Below the pieces are notes generated by a model, which did not search any database, was not told the origin of the DNA, and saw only the letters and a list, made by a program, of their open reading frames with translations. Positions 49,201 to 57,262 of a stretch of DNA of 64,000 nucleotides are shown in pieces. The stretch is from a virus. Positions within the stretch are counted from its first letter, which is position 1; the number at the start of each line of letters is the position of its first letter. A program made the position numbers and the translations under genes. The DNA is taken from positions 1-64,000 of IMG/VR virus record IMGVR_UViG_3300028840_002623; one strand, given 5' to 3'.

Positions 49201-51149
49201 GTAATATTATGTCCAATTATATATGTATCTATTTCACCAAGATTTGTAGATGAATTTCCTATTACCAAACCTGAGTTTGTTCCCACGGCTGTATTTCCAA
49301 TTGCTATTGTTCCACTTCCGATAGCATTGCTTCCAATCGCAATCCCGGAAGATGAATTGGCACTTGTTCCTATAGATGTCCCAGCTGTCCCCACAACGGC
49401 TGAATGACCAATAGCAACTCCGGTCTGATTCACTGAAGCCCCATACCCGATTGCTACTGAGTTGTTAAAAGAAATTGAAGCCCCGGTTCCAATAAGAACA
49501 GAAGAGTTTGCGGTGCCAGTTATACTGGAGCCAAGGACTACAGTATTTGTTCCAGTTGAACTTGAACCTGCTCCGATAACTTCTGAGCCTGCTCCTGAAC
49601 CTGAGGGCTGAAAACTAAAAAGAGTTTGAACAATAGTTTCTGTTCCACTGTTTATTATACTCAAATAATCTATTTCATAACTTGTGGCTCCAATAACCAT
49701 TTCATTCGCTTGGGTAGTATCTGCGTGTCTTCCAAGTGCTATTGAAGAATCATAATTGCTGATTGCCCCTGCTCCAATTACAGTTGTATTGGTTGCGTTT
49801 GCATCCGCACTAAATCCCAAGGCAACTGTATAGTTAGCAGTACATTGTGCCTGCCATCCAAGTGTTACAGAATAAGAACCTGTGACTGTGATTCCTGTTC
49901 CCATTGCCACTGAGTTCAATACGGAAATAGTACCAATAGAACCTTGCCCAACCAAAACTGTTCCACCACCTGTTACAGTACCAGCACCAATTGAAATATT
50001 GGTGGGATTACTTACAGAAATTCCATCACCAATTGCTATCCCTGCATTTGCCGTTGCATTATATCCAATAGCAATTCCATCATTGCCTGTAACTCTTGCC
50101 CCGTTACCTACGGCAACCCCATCTTCAGCCGTGGCACTTGCCCCACTTCCGAATGCTTCTGAATTTGTTCCTGTTCCTGTTGGGCGTGCGGATATATTTG
50201 TATCAGTGAAAACTATTTCGCCTGTTGTATAATCAAAAACAATTCTATCACCGGAATCACTTTCACCAATATAAGCCCCATCAACCAAAATCATATAAGC
50301 CCGATTGACCCAAGCATTGGCTCCAGAATCCCATTGAAGAATATCATTGTCAGCAAGAAGCGAATCAAAATCACCTTCAACAGGTTGTCCAGTCATTGAA
50401 CCCAAATAACCCCACTGAGCATTTGAAATCGTGACTGAATCTATATTTTGTAACTGTTGTATTTCAGCGTCAGTAAGTGACTTCAATTCTGTGCTCAGCG
50501 AAAGATTTCCAAGAGCAGTATCAACATCAGCCAAATCAGAAAGGTTATTTGAAGCAACTAAATATCCGGCAAGAGCGTGGTCACCCCATCCGTATGCGGT
50601 ATTCCAATTTGAAATATCAGTGGAAGTTATAACAGCGAAATCCTCAACACTCCAATCACCCCATCCGTATGCGGTATTCCAATTTGAAATATCCGTTGAA
50701 GTTATGGAAGCGAAATCTTCAACACTCCAATCACCCCACCCATAAGCCGTATTCCAATTTGAAATATCGGTGGAAGTTATGACAGCGAAATCCTGCGTGC
50801 TCCAATCACCCCAACTGTAAGCCGTGTTCCAATTGCTAATATCTCCTGCCGCAATTCCGAATGCCGGGTGAGCCGTGAATATTGGGTCTGTTTCGGTTTC
50901 AACGGGCTGGCCAGACATTGCTCCCAAATATCCCCATTGTGAGTTTGAAATCGTGACTGAATCTATATTTTGAACTTGCTGTATTTCTGCATCGTCAAGA
51001 CCCAACAGCTGAGAAGGTAATGGAGCAAGAGTGTCCAACGCTTTCTGAACTGTCGTGTCATTGGAATCAAGTATGCCACTGGTCCATCCCGACACATCCG
51101 CTAAAATATCAGATGCAAACAAGACTGAAGGGTTCATTACAGGGCTCAT
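46239..51149 (-). CDS. Giant fibre with YadA-head-like beta-roll repeats (1636 aa)
   Basis: The N-terminal ~100 residues bind the virion; four 25-residue WNTAYGWGDW repeats follow (about 108-200), a unit known from phage tail fibres. Residues about 310-1310 consist of dozens of 14-16-residue turns of the type xAIGxxAxxxGxxS/VVIGxGA, the left-handed beta-roll of YadA-like trimeric adhesins. Three connector blocks (NEMVIGATSYEID and variants) split the roll into three segments. The C-terminal ~110 residues form a separate beta-domain (VRVLGTYDGSATHNVDIEIY). It lies among head and neck genes, so it could be a head or neck fibre rather than a tail fibre. Confidence 0.85.
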   Translation of the reverse strand: MSPVMNPSVLFASDILADVSGWTSGILDSNDTTVQKALDTLAPLPSQLLGLDDAEIQQVQNIDSVTISNSQWGYLGAMSGQPVETETDPIFTAHPAFGIAAGDISNWNTAYSWGDWSTQDFAVITSTDISNWNTAYGWGDWSVEDFASITSTDISNWNTAYGWGDWSVEDFAVITSTDISNWNTAYGWGDHALAGYLVASNNLSDLADVDTALGNLSLSTELKSLTDAEIQQLQNIDSVTISNAQWGYLGSMTGQPVEGDFDSLLADNDILQWDSGANAWVNRAYMILVDGAYIGESDSGDRIVFDYTTGEIVFTDTNISARPTGTGTNSEAFGSGASATAEDGVAVGNGARVTGNDGIAIGYNATANAGIAIGDGISVSNPTNISIGAGTVTGGGTVLVGQGSIGTISVLNSVAMGTGITVTGSYSVTLGWQAQCTANYTVALGFSADANATNTTVIGAGAISNYDSSIALGRHADTTQANEMVIGATSYEIDYLSIINSGTETIVQTLFSFQPSGSGAGSEVIGAGSSSTGTNTVVLGSSITGTANSSVLIGTGASISFNNSVAIGYGASVNQTGVAIGHSAVVGTAGTSIGTSANSSSGIAIGSNAIGSGTIAIGNTAVGTNSGLVIGNSSTNLGEIDTYIIGHNITALGSYGIIFGEDATLQGDNSIGIGFEVEVGNSLGADNCVAIGYQASVYGDEAIVIGSGSEGSGNTSIVIGLGSTSNSGATSGIAIGDGITLNEPGSVVIGSGASYTRRYGVIIGYNASGTGNRSMAIGANASAGNDYGMAVGYNSSASSTSGMAIGVEADATVGGTAIALGRGATVTQVNEMMVGGTSYEIDYLNFTISGTELTVQTLFSFQPTGSGSNSEVIGAGASSAQSNSVVIGNGASAPQATGQSESVVIGYNATALSFYNVVVGAGAQVSGTGASNSIAIGRNCDVQSSSSIAIGGGAIVTNSGGIAIGDSASASISCVVIGQDASSTNGDAVIVGRSAIASYRAVAIGRDADANVNYGVAIGYSAIVEFTGSIAIGHGAIVDDDRGIVIGYNAFIGNSAGGEDSVVIGYEAYAVGADHQTVIGASAYSEYRNAVVIGESSYTTGSDATIIGRNSFGSGIIVGEGTDAGNAIAIGNSITTTSGNTIIIGNNAQAVGGDVVVIGNSAVSDNDSVVIGAGADGNTNASCVIIGRSAEGTGGRAITFGRNSEATANSVNVGGYNTMTGIDAVGIGDGTVIAHNSSIAIGRSATTTQANEMMIGSSGYEIDHLQFVVSGDYLTIDTPAYFDTVALYVGNNPTAWRDFPDQIFKTYFSGSWSDTGGAIYPHDYEFIVTGGTHTSGSYLTGVRIQTKLTDSGAVGANAFASCTGLYNTTLIENGELRAGNDLIGFRNYTVSQNMDVGGDILGLWNYAYAFSGTLDGDLIVSKITGQMGTGLTRASTSLAYLLYIEKLGTPDFDYAIYQKDDIPNFFGGDVEHQGDVTFTDDGKIEWTKIQADSVTLNDGTSSDAVADLRTANDGNTYQVNEAAGTPGIQLIVDFINVDNFNFVRVLGTYDGSATHNVDIEIYNWTTDAWDKIDCMQSGESNSGASFGNHDCFASADTSDYIGVDSSEEGDVRIRFNHPIAGNAAHDLYLNEVSLYQ
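50575..50850 (-). repeat. 75-bp tandem repeats coding for WNTAYGWGDW units
   Basis: Four units of about 75 bp encode (ST)DISNWNTAYGWGDWSVEDFA. The first and last units diverge. The three inner units are nearly identical at DNA level, suggesting recent duplication or conversion. Confidence 0.85.
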
Positions 51150-51158
51150 ATTTTGTCC

Positions 51159-51533
51159 TTACAATACACCATTTGACTTCAGCCACGAAATCAGACCAAG
51201 ACCAAACAACATCAGTATCCATGGTCCCCATGAAATGATAAATCTAATAGCAACATCACCCCAATCTCTTTTTCCGTTTTCATTTTTCTTTATTCCGTTT
51301 GTTCTGGGTTTTACCGATGCTGCACCTTCCATAAATGCAAACTTTTTATCAATGTTACCTATTGCACCCATTACAGTCTGATGCTGGGTGTCCATTTTGC
51401 TTTCCATTTTTTCTCTCTGGTCATCTATCTTGTCAAAGATTTCCTTTTGACATTTTTCTCTCAACTCAGAGCATCCACGAACACTCTGTGATTCGGGTTT
51501 TACTCCCGGGTGCAGTCCTGAACCTTCACTCAT
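51159..51533 (-). CDS. XhlA-like membrane protein with coiled coil (124 aa)
   Basis: An N-terminal polar part, a coiled-coil (EKCQKEIFDKIDDQREKMESKMD), and one C-terminal membrane helix (IISWGPWILMLFGLGLISWL). This is the architecture of phage haemolysin XhlA-type or accessory lysis proteins. It follows the connector gene and precedes the fibre gene on the - strand. May cooperate with the holin at 52300. Confidence 0.55.
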   Translation of the reverse strand: MSEGSGLHPGVKPESQSVRGCSELREKCQKEIFDKIDDQREKMESKMDTQHQTVMGAIGNIDKKFAFMEGAASVKPRTNGIKKNENGKRDWGDVAIRFIISWGPWILMLFGLGLISWLKSNGVL

Positions 51534-51536
51534 TCA

Positions 51537-51947
51537 TTATTCCTCATCACTTGTATAATCTTCACCCATCCAAACAATGCTGACAGTCTTGCTTTCACCG
51601 TCAATTATTCGTTTGTTAAGTTGGGCAAGATTTCCTGCTGTGTCAAGAACCATCGCCTGTTGTCCATACTTTGTTACGTTCAAAGCCAATTCAACCTTGT
51701 ACTGATAACTCACGGCAACATCTCCGGCTTTTTCATTGGCCACCTGTTGGTCATCTATATGGTAAAAATGAGCCGACAACCAACGCTCAATTTCTGTCAA
51801 GCGTTCATCATCATAATCCGAATCAGTACAAAGTTCAGTAACAAGCTGATTGGCCACCTCAATAAATGGGTCCAATTCAATCGTGTCATCGTATTGGATT
51901 ATTGCTTCAACTTCCGCAGGAGTAACACGCCAATTGCTTTCAGCCAT
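51537..51947 (-). CDS. Head-tail connector, DUF4054/HK97 gp6-like (136 aa)
   Basis: WRVTPAEVEAIIQYDDTIELDPFIEVANQLV is the helical start of adaptor proteins that bind under the portal; then LTEIERWLSAHFYHI and QYKVELALNVTKYGQQAMVLD (shown in parts) match DUF4054. ATG 51947 and 51950 are adjacent; either could serve, with GAGGAAG just upstream. Confidence 0.78.
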   Translation of the reverse strand: MAESNWRVTPAEVEAIIQYDDTIELDPFIEVANQLVTELCTDSDYDDERLTEIERWLSAHFYHIDDQQVANEKAGDVAVSYQYKVELALNVTKYGQQAMVLDTAGNLAQLNKRIIDGESKTVSIVWMGEDYTSDEE

Positions 51948-52221
51948 CATCTTCCTCTTTCAAAACATCCTCTGGTTTAGAACCTTTGTACAATCCACCG
52001 GGATGAAGGACACCCCATCCGATGTCCTCCCATTCTCCTGTTTCCGGGTTTTTCCTTGCACAACGGGCTTTCACTGGTTCCAAAAGCCGGAGTGCGGGAG
52101 CATCTTTCAACTCTATGAAGTAAAATTTTTTCTCCTTGATAGCAACGGGTTGCAAAAAGCAACCATTACCAATCAGAAGCAGAGAAATAATCGTCAGGAT
52201 TATCATATGTCGCATTGACAT
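51940..52221 (-). CDS. Possible lipoprotein, lysis region (93 aa)
   Basis: N-terminal hydrophobic stretch MIILTIISLLLIGNGC ends in a lipobox-like LIGNGC (imperfect consensus), so Cys21 may be lipidated. The soluble part is basic then acidic (CARKNPETGEWEDIGW). Such small lipoproteins can be outer spanins, yet no paired inner spanin is evident. Overlaps the connector gene by 8 nt. AAGGAG lies 8 nt before the ATG. Confidence 0.55.
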   Translation of the reverse strand: MSMRHMIILTIISLLLIGNGCFLQPVAIKEKKFYFIELKDAPALRLLEPVKARCARKNPETGEWEDIGWGVLHPGGLYKGSKPEDVLKEEDDG

Positions 52222-52303
52222 CTATGTACTCCTTTTTTTCTTCAATAGGATTATCCATGAGCACCCGGAAAAATTCCGCAATGAGTTTTATCAACCAACT
52301 CAT
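52166..52303 (-). CDS. Small amphipathic protein overlapping the lipoprotein gene (45 aa)
   Basis: ATG at 52303 overlaps the holin stop (ATGA), with GGAAAG upstream, and the frame runs to a TAA at 52166. Residues 2-16 (SWLIKLIAEFFRVLM) are amphipathic or membrane-associating; the rest is acidic and Asn/Tyr-rich. It overlaps the lipoprotein gene by 56 nt in another frame. Nested genes are typical of lysis regions. Confidence 0.45.
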   Translation of the reverse strand: MSWLIKLIAEFFRVLMDNPIEEKKEYIDVNATYDNPDDYFSASDW

Positions 52304-52767
52304 TTGCTTTCCAAGTTTCCATTCGCCTCAGCCGATGAATGCACGGCAGAAATAGCCGTTTTCAAATCACCATCGGCAACCACTTTCAATTTCGGTTCAA
52401 TCTCAATAAGGTATTTCAGGGCTTCATCAAGCCTTGCCAGACCTTTGTTTTCAGTACTGTCTGGGATTTTCTTCTCAGCAGTTTTTATGGCTCTCATAAT
52501 AGATGGACCATACTTCAGTACCAGTGCTTTCCATTTCGGCTTTGAGGTGAATATCTTACCCAATATGAAGGAAAGAATAAACACGACTATGGAAACACCT
52601 ATATTTGAGTTTAGAAAGCCCCAAATAGAGAAGCCATCGGAAGGGGTGGCAACTGCCTCTCCGGCTGAATCTGCCACCACTTCTGCTGCAGGAAGTGTGT
52701 CGTCTGCCAGAACGAACACCGTGAAAAGGCTCAGAATGAATACGAAAACAAAAAGATACTTCCTCAT
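52300..52767 (-). CDS. LLH-family-like holin (155 aa)
   Basis: Hydrophobic start (KYLFVFVFILSLFTVFVLA) resembling a signal sequence or first helix, then a membrane helix (IGVSIVVFILSFILGKIF, residues about 55-73), and a basic C-terminal domain (KYGPSIMRAIKTAEKKIP, LDEALKYLIEIEPKL) as in LLH-type holins. It would permeabilise the inner membrane at lysis. No endolysin is recognised in the window. Confidence 0.6.
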   Translation of the reverse strand: MRKYLFVFVFILSLFTVFVLADDTLPAAEVVADSAGEAVATPSDGFSIWGFLNSNIGVSIVVFILSFILGKIFTSKPKWKALVLKYGPSIMRAIKTAEKKIPDSTENKGLARLDEALKYLIEIEPKLKVVADGDLKTAISAVHSSAEANGNLESK

Positions 52768-53417
52768 GTCACAAACTCCTTCAAAAAATGTTCCTTCAAA
52801 CTTTGTTTCGGAAAATCTTTCAATGCGCTTGTACCATCCTCCAAATTGATGACTTCGTGACCCGGAAATAGTTTGTGCAAATCACGGGTCACGAAAGTCA
52901 TACCACGGAGAAATCTTTCATATGAACGGGAGTTTGGTTTGTCGCTGTAAGCGTTGTGAAAGTTTTTCTCACCTTTCGGGGACAACTGCATATCATACCC
53001 CAAAAGGAATATTGGATTGGCTCTAAAAATAAGAGCAAGGTTGATAGCACAGGCACCTGTACTTGAATTCCAACCCAAGCCGTCAGTCCCAAGCCCCCTG
53101 TTATATTTTTTCATCACCTTTAAATATTCCGGGGGGTCAAAACGCTTGAGCGAGTTTGAGTTGGATATTACCTGTCCACCTTCCTGAACGTAATCATCCA
53201 GAGCGACACGATGTTGTTTAAAAAATACACCGTCACCGAAAACAGTAATTGGAACAATGTCAGCACCCAGATAGAATGCCGCATTACATCCAAGGATATT
53301 TCTGCCCCGGAGTTTGTTCCAATCAAAGCCTTCCAAAGATGGACCACCTCCAATTATGTAACAGGGTTCATCCTGCCAAATGGGGTGGTCTGGTAACCAA
53401 TAGGTGCCATCGTTCAC
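52764..53417 (-). CDS. DUF115/sialyltransferase-like protein (217 aa)
   Basis: CYIIGGGPSLEGFDWNKLRGRNILGCNAAF and the following VFGDGVFF match the DUF115/GT42-like group (Gly-rich GGGPSL and LGCNAAF motifs), which includes flagellin- and glycan-modifying transferases. GTG start at 53417 with AAAGG upstream. It sits between structural and lysis genes, another glycan-type enzyme in the virion operon. Overlaps the holin by 4 nt. Confidence 0.65.
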   Translation of the reverse strand: MNDGTYWLPDHPIWQDEPCYIIGGGPSLEGFDWNKLRGRNILGCNAAFYLGADIVPITVFGDGVFFKQHRVALDDYVQEGGQVISNSNSLKRFDPPEYLKVMKKYNRGLGTDGLGWNSSTGACAINLALIFRANPIFLLGYDMQLSPKGEKNFHNAYSDKPNSRSYERFLRGMTFVTRDLHKLFPGHEVINLEDGTSALKDFPKQSLKEHFLKEFVT

Positions 53418-53421
53418 TTGT

Positions 53422-53871
53422 TTAGCCTTTCAAATACTTTTTGATGTAGGCTTCAACTTTGTCTTTCTTGAGACCTTTTTTATTAAGTGCAGTGAACGGG
53501 TCATCAGCCTCAGTGACATAATAACCTTTCCCCCTTGCATAGAACACGCTCAGGTCATTCTCTCCAGCAAGCGGAAATTTGTCTGTGGCATCTTTTCCTA
53601 ATGGTTCCGGCTCTTCATCCGGTTCATCCTCATCCTCTTCAGGTTCATCCGGGATTTCTTCTTCAGGGATTTCTTCTTCAGGGATTTCTTCCTCTGGTAC
53701 TTCCTGAACAGGGGCTTTTGTCTGAACACGAACAAACTTGTCCGGAAATTTGGCTGCAAGGTCAACATTTGATTTAATGACCTTGCCTTCTTTCGCTCTG
53801 TAGATGGTTACATTTCCATCTGCATCTGTTTCAGCGTGATTTCCCACGCCTTCTTTTAATTTGAAATACAT
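53422..53871 (-). CDS. Hypothetical acidic protein with EEIPE repeats (149 aa)
   Basis: Begins with a small beta-rich domain (FKLKEGVGNHAETDADGNVTIY), then three EEIPE repeats and an acidic linker, then a C-terminal domain (LSVFYARGKGYYVTEADDPF). Located just after the major capsid gene, a place for head-completion or decoration proteins. Shine-Dalgarno AAGGAGAAATTG. Confidence 0.6.
   Translation of the reverse strand: MYFKLKEGVGNHAETDADGNVTIYRAKEGKVIKSNVDLAAKFPDKFVRVQTKAPVQEVPEEEIPEEEIPEEEIPDEPEEDEDEPDEEPEPLGKDATDKFPLAGENDLSVFYARGKGYYVTEADDPFTALNKKGLKKDKVEAYIKKYLKG
53651..53695 (-). repeat. 15-bp tandem repeat (EEIPE x3)
   Basis: Three 15-bp units (GGGATTTCTTCTTCA on the + strand, the last diverging at the end) code for EEIPE repeats in the acidic linker. 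Confidence 0.9.
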
Positions 53872-53923
53872 TCAATTTCTCCTTCCCAAGAGATACAAAA
53901 AAGTTCCAGCCACAAAACCATCA

Positions 53924-53948
53924 CCGGGGGGAAAACAGCCCCCCCCGG
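53924..53948 (-). terminator. GC-rich hairpin after the major capsid gene
   Basis: CCGGGGGG (53924-53931) pairs with CCCCCCGG (53941-53948), an 8-bp G/C stem with a 9-nt loop, 15-40 nt downstream of the capsid stop on the - strand. The immediate T-run is lacking; a T6 appears about 25 nt later. It may be a weak terminator or an RNA-protecting 3' end of an abundant capsid message. Confidence 0.55.
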
Positions 53949-53963
53949 CTCTGGTTGCTCTTT

Positions 53964-55037
53964 TTAGACAGTACCGTGAACAATCCCGGTATTGTCGTTG
54001 ATGTCTGCCCTCAACTGAGGTACCATTATTGCCATTACCTTGAAGTTGAGCTGCATGCCACCTCTGGTTTCCCACTGAACAGTGGTAATGTCCATGCCCA
54101 TGACTTCACGTATAACGTCAGAGGTCATCTGAACAAGGAGCATTACATAATCAGTAGCAGAACCCGGAGTGGTGTCAAGATAATCAAGAGTGCGAACATC
54201 CTGAATATCGGTTATTGCTTTGAGGCGGTCACGCAGTGTGTTGTCGCCTTTCGCTGAACTGTAATCTTCATCAAGCGTTTTGTCCCACTTAATGGAAGTG
54301 TACAGCATGTAAGGACCATAATGATATGCGGCTTTCGCCTGTTCAATCATGGCCAGTACGTCAGTGACCGTGTCCGCAGGAGTATAACCACCTGCCGCTG
54401 GGCTGGTCATTGTCTTGGTGAGACGTTTTGGATAATTGGTATATCCATAGATGGTGCCTCCACCGAAAGCATATGTGCCATAAGTACCACACAGAAGTTT
54501 TTCAGCGGTTTCAGCAACCCTTCTTGCCGCAAGTTCAGCAGTGGTCGTGTCAAGCGGTGAACCGCCATTACGTGATACCATTACCTGACGTGCACTGAAG
54601 TTGAAATCCTTATGAATGATAGGCAGGGGCAGGTTGGTGAGTTCAAACACCGGGCGGTCAGCTGTACTCTCCCGGAGCCCATCCATACTGATATCAGCTT
54701 CACTGATGTCACTCTGGGTCTCAGTTTCAAGCACTGTCTTTGCCATCCCATTAGGTATATTGAACGTGAGTCCCATCCCACGCAGGTCAGCAACGGCTTT
54801 GAGTCTGGGCTTTGCCGCTTTAACAATAGCTGAATCCAGAAGTTTCCAGTCATCCTTTCTGAGCGATGCTGTTGCATTTGTCAGCGGCACGGCTTCTGGT
54901 CCATTGTCCCCGTTGACTGTGATATAATGCCTGTTGTCGTCACCGATGTACGGTCTCAGAACATTGGCGTCCATTCCGGCTTCCATGAGGGTTGCGGCAA
55001 CACTCCCGTGACCCTGTCCGTTCATAATAAAATCCAT
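53964..55037 (-). CDS. Major capsid protein, encapsulin/linocin-like (357 aa)
   Basis: HK97-fold capsid of the encapsulin-like group: the block PLPIIHKDFNFSARQVMVS, then DTTTAELAARRVAETAEKLL (the segment around the spine helix), and YTNYPKR. AAAAGGAGATTGATATG provides strong initiation. Placed between decoration protein and the acidic protein. It would assemble with the protease/scaffold at 55612. Confidence 0.85.
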   Translation of the reverse strand: MDFIMNGQGHGSVAATLMEAGMDANVLRPYIGDDNRHYITVNGDNGPEAVPLTNATASLRKDDWKLLDSAIVKAAKPRLKAVADLRGMGLTFNIPNGMAKTVLETETQSDISEADISMDGLRESTADRPVFELTNLPLPIIHKDFNFSARQVMVSRNGGSPLDTTTAELAARRVAETAEKLLCGTYGTYAFGGGTIYGYTNYPKRLTKTMTSPAAGGYTPADTVTDVLAMIEQAKAAYHYGPYMLYTSIKWDKTLDEDYSSAKGDNTLRDRLKAITDIQDVRTLDYLDTTPGSATDYVMLLVQMTSDVIREVMGMDITTVQWETRGGMQLNFKVMAIMVPQLRADINDNTGIVHGTV

Positions 55038-55108
55038 ATCAATCTCCTTTTAAAAGTTTTGGATTTTCGTTTGTCATCTTCTTCATCAACCCCTTCATTG
55101 GGATTTGT

Positions 55109-55534
55109 TTAATGAAGCATAACACGCATGAGAGTGTCAACTGCACCTGAACCACTCAGGTCCAACGCTTCACGTGCGGTGGCAATCGGTGTTCCCGTGG
55201 TGACTGCCTGAAGTGTGCCATCTCCTGCACTCTCAAGGTCAGCCCCTATGGCAACATTTTCTCCGGCTTTGAGGAACATCTGAACTTCATTGCCCGGAAG
55301 TTCAACATTCATAGAACAAAGGTCACCGGATGAATAGTCATCGTCAAGAGTGTTTCCCTGAAGTGCATCAATCTCAGCAATGAGACGCTGAGCCGCACCG
55401 CCTGCAGTGGAATGAACCACGCAAGTTCCAGAAGAATCTTCTTCAACAAGATGACCGGGGGAAATTGTCCCGGCTGCAACAATTTCTTCTCTGCGAAAGG
55501 TTCCAATCAGATGAACCTGATTTTCAGTACTCAT
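55109..55534 (-). CDS. Capsid decoration / stabilisation protein (141 aa)
   Basis: GTISPGHLVEEDSSGTCVVHSTAG and later VQMFLKAGENVAIGADLES resemble phage head-decoration proteins (DUF2190-like: G-x-L, LAGA-x-V-x-x-G-x-L). ATG 55534 lies after AAAGGAGATTGAAT; an in-frame TTG 2 codons earlier overlaps the site. Between protease and capsid, as usual. Confidence 0.7.
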   Translation of the reverse strand: MSTENQVHLIGTFRREEIVAAGTISPGHLVEEDSSGTCVVHSTAGGAAQRLIAEIDALQGNTLDDDYSSGDLCSMNVELPGNEVQMFLKAGENVAIGADLESAGDGTLQAVTTGTPIATAREALDLSGSGAVDTLMRVMLH

Positions 55535-55611
55535 ATTCAATCTCCTTTATAAGTGAGTAACTAAAATTTTTTCAGTTTGAGCCATATTGTGTAAGGGAAT
55601 AGACACAGTGT

Positions 55612-57246
55612 CTATTCTTCTGAACCGAAATTCATTGTGGGAGCCTGAAGAGGCTCTTCAGCACTGTCATTGACTGCCGGGGCAACCACCTCTGCCTGAC
55701 CTCCGAAAAAAGCCGGGGGTGCAACGGGCTGTTTGGGTTTTTCCGGTTCCACTTCCGCAAGAGTGGCCAGCTGTTTCAGTTCGCTGAGACCTTTCGCCTG
55801 CAGCTGTTCTTTACTGAACGGATTCTTTTTGTTGGCGGTGATTTTCTCAATCAGTTTCGCTTTCTCTGCCTTGTGAGCATCAAGCCCTGACCGGAGAACA
55901 TCACGCATACCTTCAGGAGCGTTTGCGATGAATTCATCAACAGACTGTTCCTTGTTCTCTGCAGGTTTTTCTTCCTCTTCATCAGCAGGTTTTTCTTCTG
56001 CAGGTTTTTCTTCAGCAGGTTTTTCCTCTGCTGGTTTTTCCTCTTCAGGCTTTTCTTCCTCTTCATTTGACAAAAGCGCAAACTTGTCGTCAGAAAGCCC
56101 CATGAGCAGTTCCCTGTCATCTTCTGTCCAGGGTGATTTCTCGTTTGAAATCATACCATTTACAATTTCTTCTCTTTTCATCTTGTTTTCCTTATCAAAA
56201 GAATTTTCAAAAACAACACTTCCTTTATTTCCAATCAAAGTACCATCATTCATCTGGTACTGGATAATTTTTTCCACCTCATTCTTGACGCCAACTAATT
56301 TCACTTCACCTTCCTTTGTTTCATAGGGCTGGTGAAACATTTTGTCGCCCATTTCGTAAATGAAGAAGTCATCGTACACATCTGTCACCCACGCTTCATC
56401 TCCTATTTCATTACTGAGCCCACGCCATATTTCGTTATGGCTGAGTTCATTTACAATAGCGACATAATGCGCTGACAACCTTCCTTCCGGGGTGTTCTCT
56501 TCAGCTTGGTTTCGGAGCAACCCGGCTCCATCATCTATAGAACAAGCACCCCTTTGGTCAGGAAGTATAGCAAGGTGGTCTGGTCTGTAATTCCGGGCAA
56601 TGGCTTCAAACTGTTCCCCGTTCCATTCCCCTTCCACAACTTCATTATCGGTAAAAAGCCCGGTGCTGACCTCCATCATCTGACCGCTTAATATTGCGTT
56701 CATAACTCTGTCGTCAACTTGGTTCGCTTTTTCCTCATCAATCCAGCATTCGGTTTTTAGTTTGCCATCTTCCCACCGGGTGTTAAACAACTGTCCGATT
56801 TTTTGAGTTTCAAATACATCCGGGTCACAAGCCGATATACTCTGGCCATTAAACTGCGGATGATAAACAACAACGGGCTTTCCGTTCCAGATTGCCGGAG
56901 TTTTGGACAATTCCTCTTGTGGATAATATAATGGACCCATGGAGCCATAATGGACACCTTCAGTCATCATTACGCAAGGCACAACAAGGTATTCTTTTCC
57001 TTCCAGTGTTTCGTATCTCGTGCGGGCTTTTTCGGATTTGATATTGGAAGTGATATTGGAGAAGGAATTGTTCTTAAAAAATTCAACTTGTGCCAGCCTT
57101 TTTTCGGCTTCAGCACGGGTGTCGTAAGGACCACCAAGGTTTTTTCCTGATTCGGATTCTACAAAAAATTTGCCATCTCTTTTTACAATAACGTTTGCGA
57201 CCATTTCTGCAACTTCATTCGTTACAAGATTGGTTTTTGTTTCCAT
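55612..57246 (-). CDS. Prohead protease (DUF2213-like) fused to scaffold (544 aa)
   Basis: Residues about 75-245 match the DUF2213 protease domain: VPCVMMTEGVHYGSMG, WNGKPVVVYHP and NYRPDHLAILPDQRGACS. Residues about 355-544 are scaffold-like: acidic, Lys/Glu/Pro repeats (EEKPAEEKPAEEKPA), then helices. It would mature the capsid and be cleaved away. The N-terminal ~50 residues (LGGPYDTRAEAEKRLAQVEFF) are a small extra domain. ATG 57246 has GGGAGG upstream. Follows a bidirectional terminator. Confidence 0.8.
   Translation of the reverse strand: METKTNLVTNEVAEMVANVIVKRDGKFFVESESGKNLGGPYDTRAEAEKRLAQVEFFKNNSFSNITSNIKSEKARTRYETLEGKEYLVVPCVMMTEGVHYGSMGPLYYPQEELSKTPAIWNGKPVVVYHPQFNGQSISACDPDVFETQKIGQLFNTRWEDGKLKTECWIDEEKANQVDDRVMNAILSGQMMEVSTGLFTDNEVVEGEWNGEQFEAIARNYRPDHLAILPDQRGACSIDDGAGLLRNQAEENTPEGRLSAHYVAIVNELSHNEIWRGLSNEIGDEAWVTDVYDDFFIYEMGDKMFHQPYETKEGEVKLVGVKNEVEKIIQYQMNDGTLIGNKGSVVFENSFDKENKMKREEIVNGMISNEKSPWTEDDRELLMGLSDDKFALLSNEEEEKPEEEKPAEEKPAEEKPAEEKPADEEEEKPAENKEQSVDEFIANAPEGMRDVLRSGLDAHKAEKAKLIEKITANKKNPFSKEQLQAKGLSELKQLATLAEVEPEKPKQPVAPPAFFGGQAEVVAPAVNDSAEEPLQAPTMNFGSEE
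55964..56066 (-). repeat. Tandem repeats coding for EEKPA units in the scaffold
   Basis: About five imperfect 15-bp units code for EEKPA/EEKPE repeats between protease and scaffold. Likely a flexible linker; unit number may vary between isolates. Confidence 0.85.
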
Positions 57247-57262
57247 TACATCCTCCCAATAA

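Noticed and set aside
46680-51381. Many + strand frames opposite the beta-roll fibre gene
   Set aside because: They mirror the repetitive fibre codons, lack ribosome sites and have no coherent protein character.
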